A DNA stretch of 32,243 nt from a virus, in the IMG/VR virus record IMGVR_UViG_3300033182_000187, positions 1-32,243 of that record, one strand, 5' to 3'. Position numbers and translations under genes: made by a program. Below are positions 7,238 through 13,070 of this stretch, piece after piece (the stretch's first letter is position 1; each line of letters starts with the position of its first letter). The notes beneath the pieces were generated by a model. That model searched no databases. It worked only from the letters and a program-made list of their open reading frames with translations, and was not told where the DNA came from.

Positions 7238-7569
7238 AACACATCCTTTTTACCCTTCGGGGTTGTCCGTTTGAACTCCTTGATGATGAAGAGTTCATTC
7301 GGATGCTTTTGTATAGAGCAACAAAAGAATGTAAATCTACTCTACTAAATCTGGCAACACACAAGTTTGATCCTCAAGGTGTAACTGGTGTTGCTATGCT
7401 TGCAGAGAGTCACATTTCCATTCATACTTGGCCAGAGAAAGGCATGGCAGTTTGTGATGTCTTTACTTGTGGGGATACCGCTATGCCAGAACTTGGTGTA
7501 GAATATATGAAAGAACAATTGAAGGCAACTGAAATTGTGTCTAATGAATTTGTTCGTCCTTTGGAATGA
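7216..7569 (+). CDS. speD: S-adenosylmethionine decarboxylase SpeD
   Basis: A pyruvoyl enzyme that decarboxylates S-adenosylmethionine to supply aminopropyl groups for spermidine; a well-known cyanophage auxiliary metabolic gene. The self-cleavage site is Glu64-Ser65 in LAESHISIHTWPE, where Ser65 becomes the pyruvoyl group. His70 and Cys85 (VFTCGD) match the conserved catalytic residues. The length of 117 residues is normal for the bacterial short class. The start is ATG 7216 or GTG 7234 (MKHILFTL); the latter resembles family starts and overlaps the preceding TGA. The stop overlaps gp44's ATG (ATGA). A possible aminopropyltransferase-like partner lies at 10031. Confidence 0.92.
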   Translation: MVEKATVKHILFTLRGCPFELLDDEEFIRMLLYRATKECKSTLLNLATHKFDPQGVTGVAMLAESHISIHTWPEKGMAVCDVFTCGDTAMPELGVEYMKEQLKATEIVSNEFVRPLE

Positions 7570-8516
7570 TTATGCGTGATGATTTTCTCTGGGTTGAAAA
7601 GTATCGACCCAAAACTATTGAAGATTGTATTTTACCAACAAATATTAAGAAGACCTTCTCTGACTTCCTAGATAAAGGAGAGATACCCAACATGCTGCTT
7701 GCCGGTCCTGCAGGATGTGGTAAAACTACCGTAGCAAAAGCACTATGTAACGAACTGGGGGTAGATGTCTATGTCATCAATGGATCCGATGAAGGACGAT
7801 TCCTGGATACTGTCCGAAACACTGCGAAGAACTTCGCTTCGACCGTCTCACTTCAAGCAACTGACAAACACAAAGTCATCATCATTGATGAGGCAGATAA
7901 CACAACCAACGATGTTCAACTCCTCTTACGGGCATTTACTGAGGAGTTTAGTGGCAACTGCAGATTCATCTTCACCTGCAATTTCAAAAACAAAATTATC
8001 GAACCACTCCACTCCAGGTGCGCGTGTATTGACTTTTCAACCAATTCCAAAAGTAAACCCCAACTCGCAGCAGCATTCTTCAAAAGAATCCAAGAAATCT
8101 TGGCTGCGGAAAGTGTTGAATATGATCAGAAGGTTCTCGTCGAACTAATCAACAAACATTTCCCTGATTGGAGACGTGTCCTTAATGAGTGTCAACGATA
8201 CTCTGCTGGAGGAAAGATTGACTCTGGTATTCTTGCAACCTTTAGTGATGTAAAAGTAAATGACTTGGTTAAAAAACTTAAGGAAAAGGACTTTCCTGAA
8301 GTACGTAAGTGGATCGTTAATAATCTGGACAATGATTATAATCTACTTCTTCGTCGCATTTATGACGCTTGCTACGAAACCCTTGTTCCTGGTTCTATTC
8401 CTGCTGCTGTCCTCGTTCTTGCTAAGTATCAATACCAGGGGGCGTTTGTAGCAGATCAGGAGATAAATATGCTTGCATGTCTTACAGAAATCATGGTGGA
8501 GTGTGAATTCAAATGA
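7566..8516 (+). CDS. 44: Clamp loader ATPase gp44
   Basis: The AAA+ subunit of the sliding clamp loader, which with gp62 opens gp45 and closes it on primed DNA. Walker A is GPAGCGKT at residues 47-54. Walker B is IIIDEAD with Asp108 and Glu109. The SRC arginine-finger motif typical of RFC small subunits follows in LHSRCACIDF. The length of 316 residues matches T4's 319. The ATG overlaps the speD stop, and the gp44 stop overlaps the next ATG. In T4, gp62 follows immediately; here four accessory genes lie between them. Confidence 0.95.
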   Translation: MIMRDDFLWVEKYRPKTIEDCILPTNIKKTFSDFLDKGEIPNMLLAGPAGCGKTTVAKALCNELGVDVYVINGSDEGRFLDTVRNTAKNFASTVSLQATDKHKVIIIDEADNTTNDVQLLLRAFTEEFSGNCRFIFTCNFKNKIIEPLHSRCACIDFSTNSKSKPQLAAAFFKRIQEILAAESVEYDQKVLVELINKHFPDWRRVLNECQRYSAGGKIDSGILATFSDVKVNDLVKKLKEKDFPEVRKWIVNNLDNDYNLLLRRIYDACYETLVPGSIPAAVLVLAKYQYQGAFVADQEINMLACLTEIMVECEFK

Positions 8517-8707
8517 AAACACCTAGGCAAAAGAAATCCAGAATGTATTACTATTTCTGGAGTGTAATGACTATTACTGTCTTCCTTGGCCAACTTTATG
8601 TTGGCACTGGATATCGTCTCTTGCATGGTAGTATGCAAGAATTACTTGATAAAGTTGATGGAGTGCTTCTCCATTCAACACCTGATAAAGGACCTAATTA
8701 TCTCTGA
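8513..8707 (+). CDS. Small single-pass membrane protein
   Basis: A 64-residue protein. A basic N-terminus (KTPRQKKSR) precedes a hydrophobic segment of about 20 residues (YYYFWSVMTITVFLGQLYVG), then a short polar tail. This predicts one membrane span with the N-terminus inside. The ATG overlaps the gp44 stop (ATGA), so it is translated with the clamp loader. Its own stop is part of TGATG, the start of a six-codon micro-ORF running into the hairpin at 8710. Function unknown. It could be a membrane-associated early protein. Confidence 0.65.
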   Translation: MKTPRQKKSRMYYYFWSVMTITVFLGQLYVGTGYRLLHGSMQELLDKVDGVLLHSTPDKGPNYL

Positions 8708-8709
8708 TG

Positions 8710-8745
8710 AAAATACTCCATTCCTAAATAGTAGTGGAGTATTTT
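8710..8745 (+). promoter_or_regulatory. Hairpin with late promoter in its loop, before a homing endonuclease
   Basis: A perfect 11-bp inverted repeat (arms 8710-8720 and 8735-8745) encloses a 14-base loop holding CTAAATA (8724-8730), a T4-type late element. The right arm carries GGAG (8736-8739), the only ribosome-site-like sequence before ATG 8753. Read-through RNA would fold and hide it; RNA starting in the loop would not. The TTTT at the end of the right arm could also give weak termination. Confidence 0.6.
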
Positions 8746-8752
8746 AAAGATT

Positions 8753-9166
8753 ATGGCTAGAGGAACTATCTACGAACATAGAGAACCAACAGAAGTAGAA
8801 CTTGCTTGGTTGTCTGGAATATGGGAGGGAGAAGGATCTTGGTCTTTTAAAAAGGGAAGGACGAGAACATACCCTAATGGAAAATCCTATACAGAAAAAG
8901 ATTACCTTATTATGTCTATGTGTATGACCGACCAAGACATTATGGAACGAGTTGGTGCTATAATGGATGGTAGGAAAGTCACTTATTCTGATGGTGGTCC
9001 TGTCCATAAAGCAGCAGGTGCAAAACCTGTTTATGTAATCAATCTTCAGGGTGCAGCTGCAACTCGGTGGACTGAACTTATGAAACCCTTTCTTGGCAAA
9101 AGACGCCAAGAAAAATATCAACTTATTATGGAGCAATTGAATGCCGTACAGTTTGAAGGCACTTAA
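8753..9166 (+). CDS. LAGLIDADG-type homing endonuclease, free-standing
   Basis: A 137-residue protein with one LAGLIDADG-like helix near the start: LAWLSGIWEGEGSW, in which EGEG supplies the acidic catalytic residue. A beta-rich middle follows, then a C-terminal half typical of the fold (KPVYVINLQG, then TRWTELMKPFLGKRRQEKYQ). Single-motif members act as homodimers. It is not inside an intron or intein, so it is a free-standing mobile gene between gp44 and gp62. It is preceded by a hairpin with a late promoter in the loop. Its 3' end overlaps the methyltransferase start by 26 bases. LAGLIDADG enzymes are uncommon in T4-like phages, where GIY-YIG and HNH types dominate. Cleavage activity is inferred. 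Confidence 0.7.
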   Translation: MARGTIYEHREPTEVELAWLSGIWEGEGSWSFKKGRTRTYPNGKSYTEKDYLIMSMCMTDQDIMERVGAIMDGRKVTYSDGGPVHKAAGAKPVYVINLQGAAATRWTELMKPFLGKRRQEKYQLIMEQLNAVQFEGT

Positions 9167-10034
9167 AACACCGATTCGTTACCCCGGTGGCAAATCCAAA
9201 GCCATCAAAACTCTGTCTGCTTGGTATCCCAAAGTAATCTCAGAGTACCGTGAGCCCTTTATTGGTGGGGGTTCTATTGCTATTGATGTGACCAAATCTA
9301 ATCCTGACGTTCCTGTCTGGATTAACGACCTGTACGTGCCCCTATACAACTTCTGGGTACAACTGCGTGATCGTGGTCAAGACCTTTCTGAGAGTGTCAG
9401 GGAGCAGAAAGAGAAGATGCTTGAGAGTGGCACCCAAGAGGAGAAGGACAAGTTTGCCAGGACACTGTTTGATCAGTATGCTGCTGAGATTGACACCTAT
9501 GATGATTTCCAGAAGGCAGTTGCTTTCTTCATCATGAACAAGTGTAGTTACTCTGGTCTGACTGAGAACAGCACTTTCTCACGTACTGCTGCCAATTCCA
9601 ACTTCTCTCTGGTTGGTGCAGATAAACTTGCTCAGTTCTCTCAACTGATTAAGCACTGGAAGATCACTAACATTGATTACTCTGAGGTAATGAATGCCGA
9701 TGGTCCTGAGAATACCTTTGTATTCCTTGATCCTCCTTATGACATCAAAGATTTCCTGTATGGAAAGAACCGTGAGATGCATAAATCATTTGATCATGAT
9801 GTATTTGCACAGAACGTATATAAGTGTCCTCATAAGTTCATGATTACTTACAACGTCAATGAACGTTTGGAAGAACTCTATAAGGACTATGAGTTGACCT
9901 ACTGGAAGTTGCGTTACTCTATGGCACATCGTGGTGACAAAGGCACTGATGATAATGTCAAGACGGAACTTCTGGTCACTAACTATTCTCTTACTCCTAA
10001 GACCCCACTAGAGGAGCAATTTGTTGAACAATGA
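9141..10034 (+). CDS. dam: D12-class DNA adenine methyltransferase (Dam-like)
   Basis: An N6-adenine DNA methyltransferase of the D12 (Dam) class. TPIRYPGGKSK at 10-20 is the family's N-terminal motif. FIGGGSIA at 40-47 is the SAM-binding FxGxG. DPPY at 197-200 is the catalytic motif. The length of 297 residues is normal. The likely role is to protect phage DNA or mark GATC-like sites, but the target cannot be read from the sequence. ATG 9141 overlaps the endonuclease gene; TTG 9153 (MKALKTPIRYPGGK) is another possible start. The stop overlaps the next ATG (ATGA). Confidence 0.92.
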   Translation: MPYSLKALKTPIRYPGGKSKAIKTLSAWYPKVISEYREPFIGGGSIAIDVTKSNPDVPVWINDLYVPLYNFWVQLRDRGQDLSESVREQKEKMLESGTQEEKDKFARTLFDQYAAEIDTYDDFQKAVAFFIMNKCSYSGLTENSTFSRTAANSNFSLVGADKLAQFSQLIKHWKITNIDYSEVMNADGPENTFVFLDPPYDIKDFLYGKNREMHKSFDHDVFAQNVYKCPHKFMITYNVNERLEELYKDYELTYWKLRYSMAHRGDKGTDDNVKTELLVTNYSLTPKTPLEEQFVEQ

Positions 10035-10705
10035 ACATTGATTTTCTAGATTACTTTTATTACAAAGAACCAAAAATTGTAGAGTATCATAAAGACAATA
10101 TTGATGTTGTCATAAGAGATGGTGAACTTGGTGAAAAAGAAGCCGTGCTTTATGTTGATGGTAATCAGTGGACTGCACATGAAATGCCATCAAAATCTTC
10201 AGCAACTCAAGTATTCTCTCATTATTGGTTCGCAAGAGGACATACTATCTGTACTGGACTTGGTTTTGGTGTTAGAGAAAATTGGTTACTCAATAAAAAA
10301 GAAGTAACTGAACTGACAATTCTTGAAAAAAACCAAGAGGTTATTGATTATCACTTAGAGAACAATCCACATATATTTCAATATGCGGAAGTTATTCCTG
10401 TCGATGCTAATGAGTATAAAGGAAAATGTGATGTTCTTCTTTTAGATCATTATGAAACTGAAACTTTCGATGAGATGGCAAGAATGTCATCTAAGATACT
10501 GAAAAACATAGAGTGTGAAGTTGCGTGGATGTGGCCAATGGAGGACATAATCTTTCAGAATCATCGAGAACACAATATGACTAAGTTGGAATATTACGAA
10601 CTCTTGAAAAAAGAATATGATCTCTCAAAATTCCCAAAAGTTACTCAAGAGTTATTGGACTTGTTTACATATACTTATCATTTCTCATATTTAAATCGTG
10701 ACTGA
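10031..10705 (+). CDS. Rossmann methyltransferase / spermidine-synthase-like protein
   Basis: A 224-residue protein with the layout of class I SAM-binding enzymes. Residues 72-81 (TICTGLGFGV) are a glycine motif after a beta strand. An acidic residue ends the next strand (LTILEKN, Glu99). Asp125 lies in VIPVDANEY, and DVLLLDHY at 134-141 fits the strand-4 acidic motif. This pattern also fits aminopropyltransferases of the spermidine synthase fold, which use the product of SpeD, encoded 2.5 kb upstream. The canonical GGGDG of spermidine synthase is absent, so the enzyme class is uncertain. It is coupled by ATGA to the dam gene and overlaps gp62 by 8 bases. Confidence 0.6.
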   Translation: MNIDFLDYFYYKEPKIVEYHKDNIDVVIRDGELGEKEAVLYVDGNQWTAHEMPSKSSATQVFSHYWFARGHTICTGLGFGVRENWLLNKKEVTELTILEKNQEVIDYHLENNPHIFQYAEVIPVDANEYKGKCDVLLLDHYETETFDEMARMSSKILKNIECEVAWMWPMEDIIFQNHREHNMTKLEYYELLKKEYDLSKFPKVTQELLDLFTYTYHFSYLNRD

Positions 10706-11069
10706 ACTTAAAGATTGGTTGAACTCTATCAACTTTACTAAAGAGGATCTTCGTGAAGACATTAGCTCTTACCCTCCATACATTGTTAATCGTTGTCTGT
10801 CTGGGCACCTTGATTGTGTCATGTTTGCTAATGAAATGAACTTGTATAACTTTCTTGATAAAGATATGCAATATTCTTTTTATCTAAATACTTTGAGGAA
10901 AAAGAAGAGATTCTCTCCCTGGCTCCGAAAGGATAAAGTCACGGATCTAGAATGTATCAAGAAGTATTATGGATACAGTAATGAAAAAGCATCTCAAGCT
11001 TTAAAAATCCTGACACAAGAACAAATCAACTTTATTAAACAACGACTTGACACTGGAGGAATGAAATGA
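10698..11069 (+). CDS. 62: Clamp loader small subunit gp62
   Basis: The non-ATPase clamp loader subunit that completes the gp44 ring. It is 123 residues, shorter than T4's 187, as seen in cyanophages. The sequence has the conserved YPPYIVNRCLSGHLDCVMFAN block and KKRFSPWLRK. The start is GTG 10698, overlapping the stop of the upstream gene. A good ribosome site (GGAGGA, 11055-11060) for RegA lies at its 3' end, and its stop overlaps RegA's ATG. Position between gp44 and RegA supports the call. Confidence 0.88.
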   Translation: MTELKDWLNSINFTKEDLREDISSYPPYIVNRCLSGHLDCVMFANEMNLYNFLDKDMQYSFYLNTLRKKKRFSPWLRKDKVTDLECIKKYYGYSNEKASQALKILTQEQINFIKQRLDTGGMK

Positions 11070-11503
11070 GTACTACGGTAGAACCTACGGTACAATGGTC
11101 TCAGGATCAAATGGTGGAAGTGCTTCTGAATGAACCAGATGACTTCCTAAAAGTCCGTGAAACTCTAACTCGCATTGGAGTCGCATCACGCAAAGAGAAG
11201 AAACTCTATCAATCTTGCCACATCTTGCATAAGCAAGGTAGATACTTTATCGTTCATTTTAAGGAACTGTTTGCCCTGGATGGTAAACATGCTAATCTTA
11301 CTATCAACGATGTACAGAGACGTAATAGAATCACACGTCTGTTGGAAGATTGGGGACTGATCAGTGTGGTTACTCCAGATTCTGTCGTAGATATTGCTCC
11401 TCTGAATCAGATCAAGGTGCTTGCATATAAGGATAAATCTGATTGGGTGCTAGAGCAGAAATACAATATTGGCAAGAAAGGAAAGACCCAGGAAACCGAA
11501 TAA
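11066..11503 (+). CDS. regA: Translational repressor RegA
   Basis: The RNA-binding repressor that in T4 shuts off early mRNAs by binding near their start codons, including those of the clamp genes. Residues from about 20 on align with T4 RegA: DDFLKVRETLTRIGVASRKEKKLYQSCHIL versus EDFLKVKETLTRMGIANNKDKVLYQSCHIL in T4 (shown in part), then YFIVHFKELFALDG and RLLEDWGLI. It is 145 residues against T4's 122, through extra residues at both ends. It sits between gp62 and gp43 as in T4, although Hsp20 and two small genes intervene before gp43. Confidence 0.93.
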   Translation: MSTTVEPTVQWSQDQMVEVLLNEPDDFLKVRETLTRIGVASRKEKKLYQSCHILHKQGRYFIVHFKELFALDGKHANLTINDVQRRNRITRLLEDWGLISVVTPDSVVDIAPLNQIKVLAYKDKSDWVLEQKYNIGKKGKTQETE

Positions 11504-11506
11504 ATA
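11499..11506 (+). promoter_or_regulatory. Late-promoter-like AATAAATA at the regA stop
   Basis: AATAAATA spans the regA stop codon (TAA 11501-11503). A terminator follows about 50 bases later, so any transcript would be short unless it reads through. It may be chance. Confidence 0.3.
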
Positions 11507-11553
11507 AACCTGCGATCTTTCGTGCGGTCGCTTCAAAAGTCGGAAACCCTTAT

Positions 11554-11587
11554 AAGGAGGTACGGTTACTACTGTATCTCCTTTTTT
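11554..11587 (+). terminator. Rho-independent terminator after regA
   Basis: AAGGAGGTAC and GTATCTCCTT form a 10-bp stem with one G-T pair and a 10-base loop, followed by TTTTTT. It ends the gp45-regA unit. Confidence 0.85.
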
Positions 11588-11597
11588 CGTGACGTGC

Positions 11598-11605
11598 TAT
11601 AAATA
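11598..11605 (+). promoter_or_regulatory. T4-type late promoter
   Basis: TATAAATA, the exact T4 late promoter consensus, lies between the regA terminator and Hsp20, 58 bases upstream of its ATG. It implies late expression by a gp55-type sigma factor with the gp45 clamp. Confidence 0.7.
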
Positions 11606-11662
11606 TATCGGATGCCTTCGGGGTCCACACAATCAAATCTCGCTTAACTAAGGAGAAGTACA

Positions 11663-12097
11663 ATGGGAAACCTCATGAAATATCATGCTGCGGATATACC
11701 TGCCTTGCTAGATCGCATAAATAAGAATAGTATTGGTATGGATGAATACTTTGGTAGGTTGTTTGATCTGCACGAAACGACCACCAACTATCCGCCATAT
11801 AACCTAGTGACAGTTAGCAACGTTGAATCTAGACTGGAACTAGCACTAGCAGGATTCAAGAAGAAGCAAGTAAATGTCTACACACAAGACGGAAAACTCT
11901 TTGTCGAGGGACAACGAGAAGATGGAGAAACTGGAACAGAATACGTCCATAGAGGAGTGGCTCAAAGATCTTTCACTAGATCATGGACCCTCAGTGACGA
12001 GACGGAAGTTAGATCAGTTAGCTTTGAGGATGGGTTGCTGACTATCACACTTGGTAGAATCGTCCCAGATCATCATAAGAGAAAGGATTGGTTCTGA
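11663..12097 (+). CDS. hsp20: Small heat shock protein Hsp20
   Basis: An alpha-crystallin-type holdase chaperone, common in T4-like cyanophages and thought to help virion assembly. The alpha-crystallin domain covers about residues 45-135, with the diagnostic QRSFTRSWTLSDETEVRSVS and the DGLLTITLG strand. The usual C-terminal I-x-I anchor is not evident in the short tail (IVPDHHKRKDWF), so oligomer assembly may differ. The start has AAGGAG at 11651-11656. It stands alone between a terminator plus late promoter and a further terminator, so it is a single-gene late unit of 144 residues. Confidence 0.92.
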   Translation: MGNLMKYHAADIPALLDRINKNSIGMDEYFGRLFDLHETTTNYPPYNLVTVSNVESRLELALAGFKKKQVNVYTQDGKLFVEGQREDGETGTEYVHRGVAQRSFTRSWTLSDETEVRSVSFEDGLLTITLGRIVPDHHKRKDWF

Positions 12098-12128
12098 AAT
12101 CCTGACTAATTTTTGCTGCCGTTGCTAC

Positions 12129-12156
12129 AAAAGTGTATCACTATGATACACTTTTT
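12129..12156. terminator. Bidirectional terminator after hsp20
   Basis: AAAAGTGTATCA, loop CTA and TGATACACTTTT form a perfect 12-bp inverted repeat with A-run and T-run flanks, so it can work on both strands. Confidence 0.88.
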
Positions 12157-12166
12157 GCTATATAAT
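12156..12166 (+). promoter_or_regulatory. Possible extended -10 promoter
   Basis: TGCTATATAAT directly follows the hsp20 terminator and contains TATAAT at 12161-12166. No -35 box was found at normal spacing. It is 22 bases upstream of a tiny ORF with a strong ribosome site. Confidence 0.35.
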
Positions 12167-12188
12167 TATGTACCATGGAGGACGACTT

Positions 12189-12272
12189 ATGAATCTCACA
12201 GCCGCCACTCTTACTATTGGCACTGCAATGACTCTTTTTTTCAATAGCACCCTTGGGAGCGCATTCCCCTAA
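12189..12272 (+). CDS. Possible 27-residue hydrophobic peptide
   Basis: ATG 12189 follows GGAGG (12177-12181) at ideal spacing, and the frame runs 27 codons to TAA. The product starts MNLTAATLTIGTAMTLFF and is hydrophobic for most of its length, enough for a membrane helix. It has its own -10-like box and lies between terminators. Such small ORFs can occur by chance; the ribosome site is the main support. In-frame TAA-TAG stops separate it from the next tiny ORF, which is in the same frame. Confidence 0.45.
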   Translation: MNLTAATLTIGTAMTLFFNSTLGSAFP

Positions 12273-12314
12273 TAGTCCCCCCAGTATAGAGTCCTTTTAT
12301 TTTACAACACCATA

Positions 12315-12389
12315 ATGGCACTATTCGCACTCTTCTCAGTTCTCGCAGCATCAGCAATCGGAGCATACAAACTAACACCCAAAACCTGA
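12315..12389 (+). CDS. Possible 24-residue hydrophobic peptide
   Basis: ATG 12315 opens a 24-codon frame, starting MALFALFSVLAASAIGAY and ending KLTPKT: a membrane helix with a basic tail. No ribosome site is seen just upstream, so support is weaker than for the peptide at 12189. A late-promoter-like AATAAATA overlaps its stop, and a terminator follows. It recalls the tiny membrane peptides of photosynthetic complexes in size and shape, but I cannot match it to any. Confidence 0.3.
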   Translation: MALFALFSVLAASAIGAYKLTPKT

Positions 12390-12396
12390 ATAAATA
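12389..12396 (+). promoter_or_regulatory. Late-promoter-like AATAAATA before a terminator
   Basis: AATAAATA lies 23 bases before a strong terminator hairpin. If used, it would give either a very short RNA or, with read-through, late expression of the gene at 12494. Confidence 0.3.
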
Positions 12397-12418
12397 AAAA
12401 CTGAATATCGTCGCCGCA

Positions 12419-12461
12419 AGGGGAGTTCCTGGCAAAATCCAGGTTGACTCCCCTCTTTTTT
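12419..12461 (+). terminator. Long two-step terminator hairpin
   Basis: AGGGGAGT (12419-12426) pairs with ACTCCCCT (12447-12454). Inside, CCTGG pairs with CCAGG around a CAAAAT loop. TTTTTT follows after one C. It insulates the next unit, whose promoter -35 lies in the hairpin's 3' half. Confidence 0.9.
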
Positions 12462-12472
12462 ATTGCTAGAAT
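12444..12472 (+). promoter_or_regulatory. Sigma70-like promoter overlapping a terminator
   Basis: TTGACT (12444-12449), 17 bases and TAGAAT (12467-12472): each box matches 5 of 6 consensus bases with ideal spacing. The -35 lies within the terminator's 3' arm. It probably drives the 12494-gp43 unit. Confidence 0.6.
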
Positions 12473-12493
12473 GTATGGAGGTTAAACTGAATT

Positions 12494-12874
12494 ATGGCAA
12501 TTAAACTTTTGCTTTTGAAGTCGGGTGAGGACATGATCGCCGACGTTAGAGAGATGTCATATGGTGAAGATGATTCCCGTAGAGTTGTTGGATATTATCT
12601 CAATAGACCATGTGTCATTAAGATGAGAGATCCTAATGAAATGCCGGATCTTCAAGATGGGAATACAAAGAGAGCAGGATTTGAAGTATCCCTTTTCCCA
12701 TGGATTCCACTGACTTCAGAAGAAACTATTCCAGTTCCTACTGATTGGGTAATCACCATTGTAGATCCTGTTGCTAAACTAAAAGAAATGTATGTAGAGG
12801 ACATTGTAAACTATGGAAAAAATAATCAAGGCAATTCTACTGACGAACAATCAGATTCTGATAAGTCAGATTGA
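12494..12874 (+). CDS. Conserved hypothetical protein, paralogue 1
   Basis: A 126-residue protein with GGAGGT (12478-12483) upstream of its ATG. The first 100 residues look like a small beta-barrel: KLLLLKSGEDMIADV, then LNRPCVIKMRD, then VSLFPWIPLTSEETIPVPTDWVITIVDP. The C-terminal tail is disordered (Ser/Asp/Gln). The same pattern of strands recurs in the next gene, so the two appear to be diverged tandem copies. The pair precedes DNA polymerase. The strand pattern faintly resembles Sm-like barrels, a guess from motif order only. Function unknown. Confidence 0.75.
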   Translation: MAIKLLLLKSGEDMIADVREMSYGEDDSRRVVGYYLNRPCVIKMRDPNEMPDLQDGNTKRAGFEVSLFPWIPLTSEETIPVPTDWVITIVDPVAKLKEMYVEDIVNYGKNNQGNSTDEQSDSDKSD

Positions 12875-13070
12875 TGAAGTAGGTGCAGACATTGGTCAAC
12901 CAGATTGTAAGTTGACCAATCCATTTGTTCTTCAAAAAGACGGAACACTAGAACCATGGTTAATTTCTGTGTCACGTCAAGACGTTTTTATGATTAGTTC
13001 TGATAAGATCCTTACGATCACAGAACCCATGCCCACCCTAGTTGAAAAATACGAAGATCTTACTAAGTAA
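12813..13070 (+). CDS. Conserved hypothetical protein, paralogue 2
   Basis: An 85-residue protein beginning inside the tail of the previous gene (62-base overlap, different frame). It follows the same layout: KAILLTNNQILISQIDEV, LTNPFVLQKDG, LEPWLISVS, then DKILTITEPMPTLVEKYEDL, matching paralogue 1's ITIVDPVAKLKEMYVEDI. It lacks the disordered tail. Its last base is the first base of gp43's ATG (TAATG). Function unknown; the tight link to gp43 hints at a replication-associated or regulatory role. Confidence 0.75.
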   Translation: MEKIIKAILLTNNQILISQIDEVGADIGQPDCKLTNPFVLQKDGTLEPWLISVSRQDVFMISSDKILTITEPMPTLVEKYEDLTK

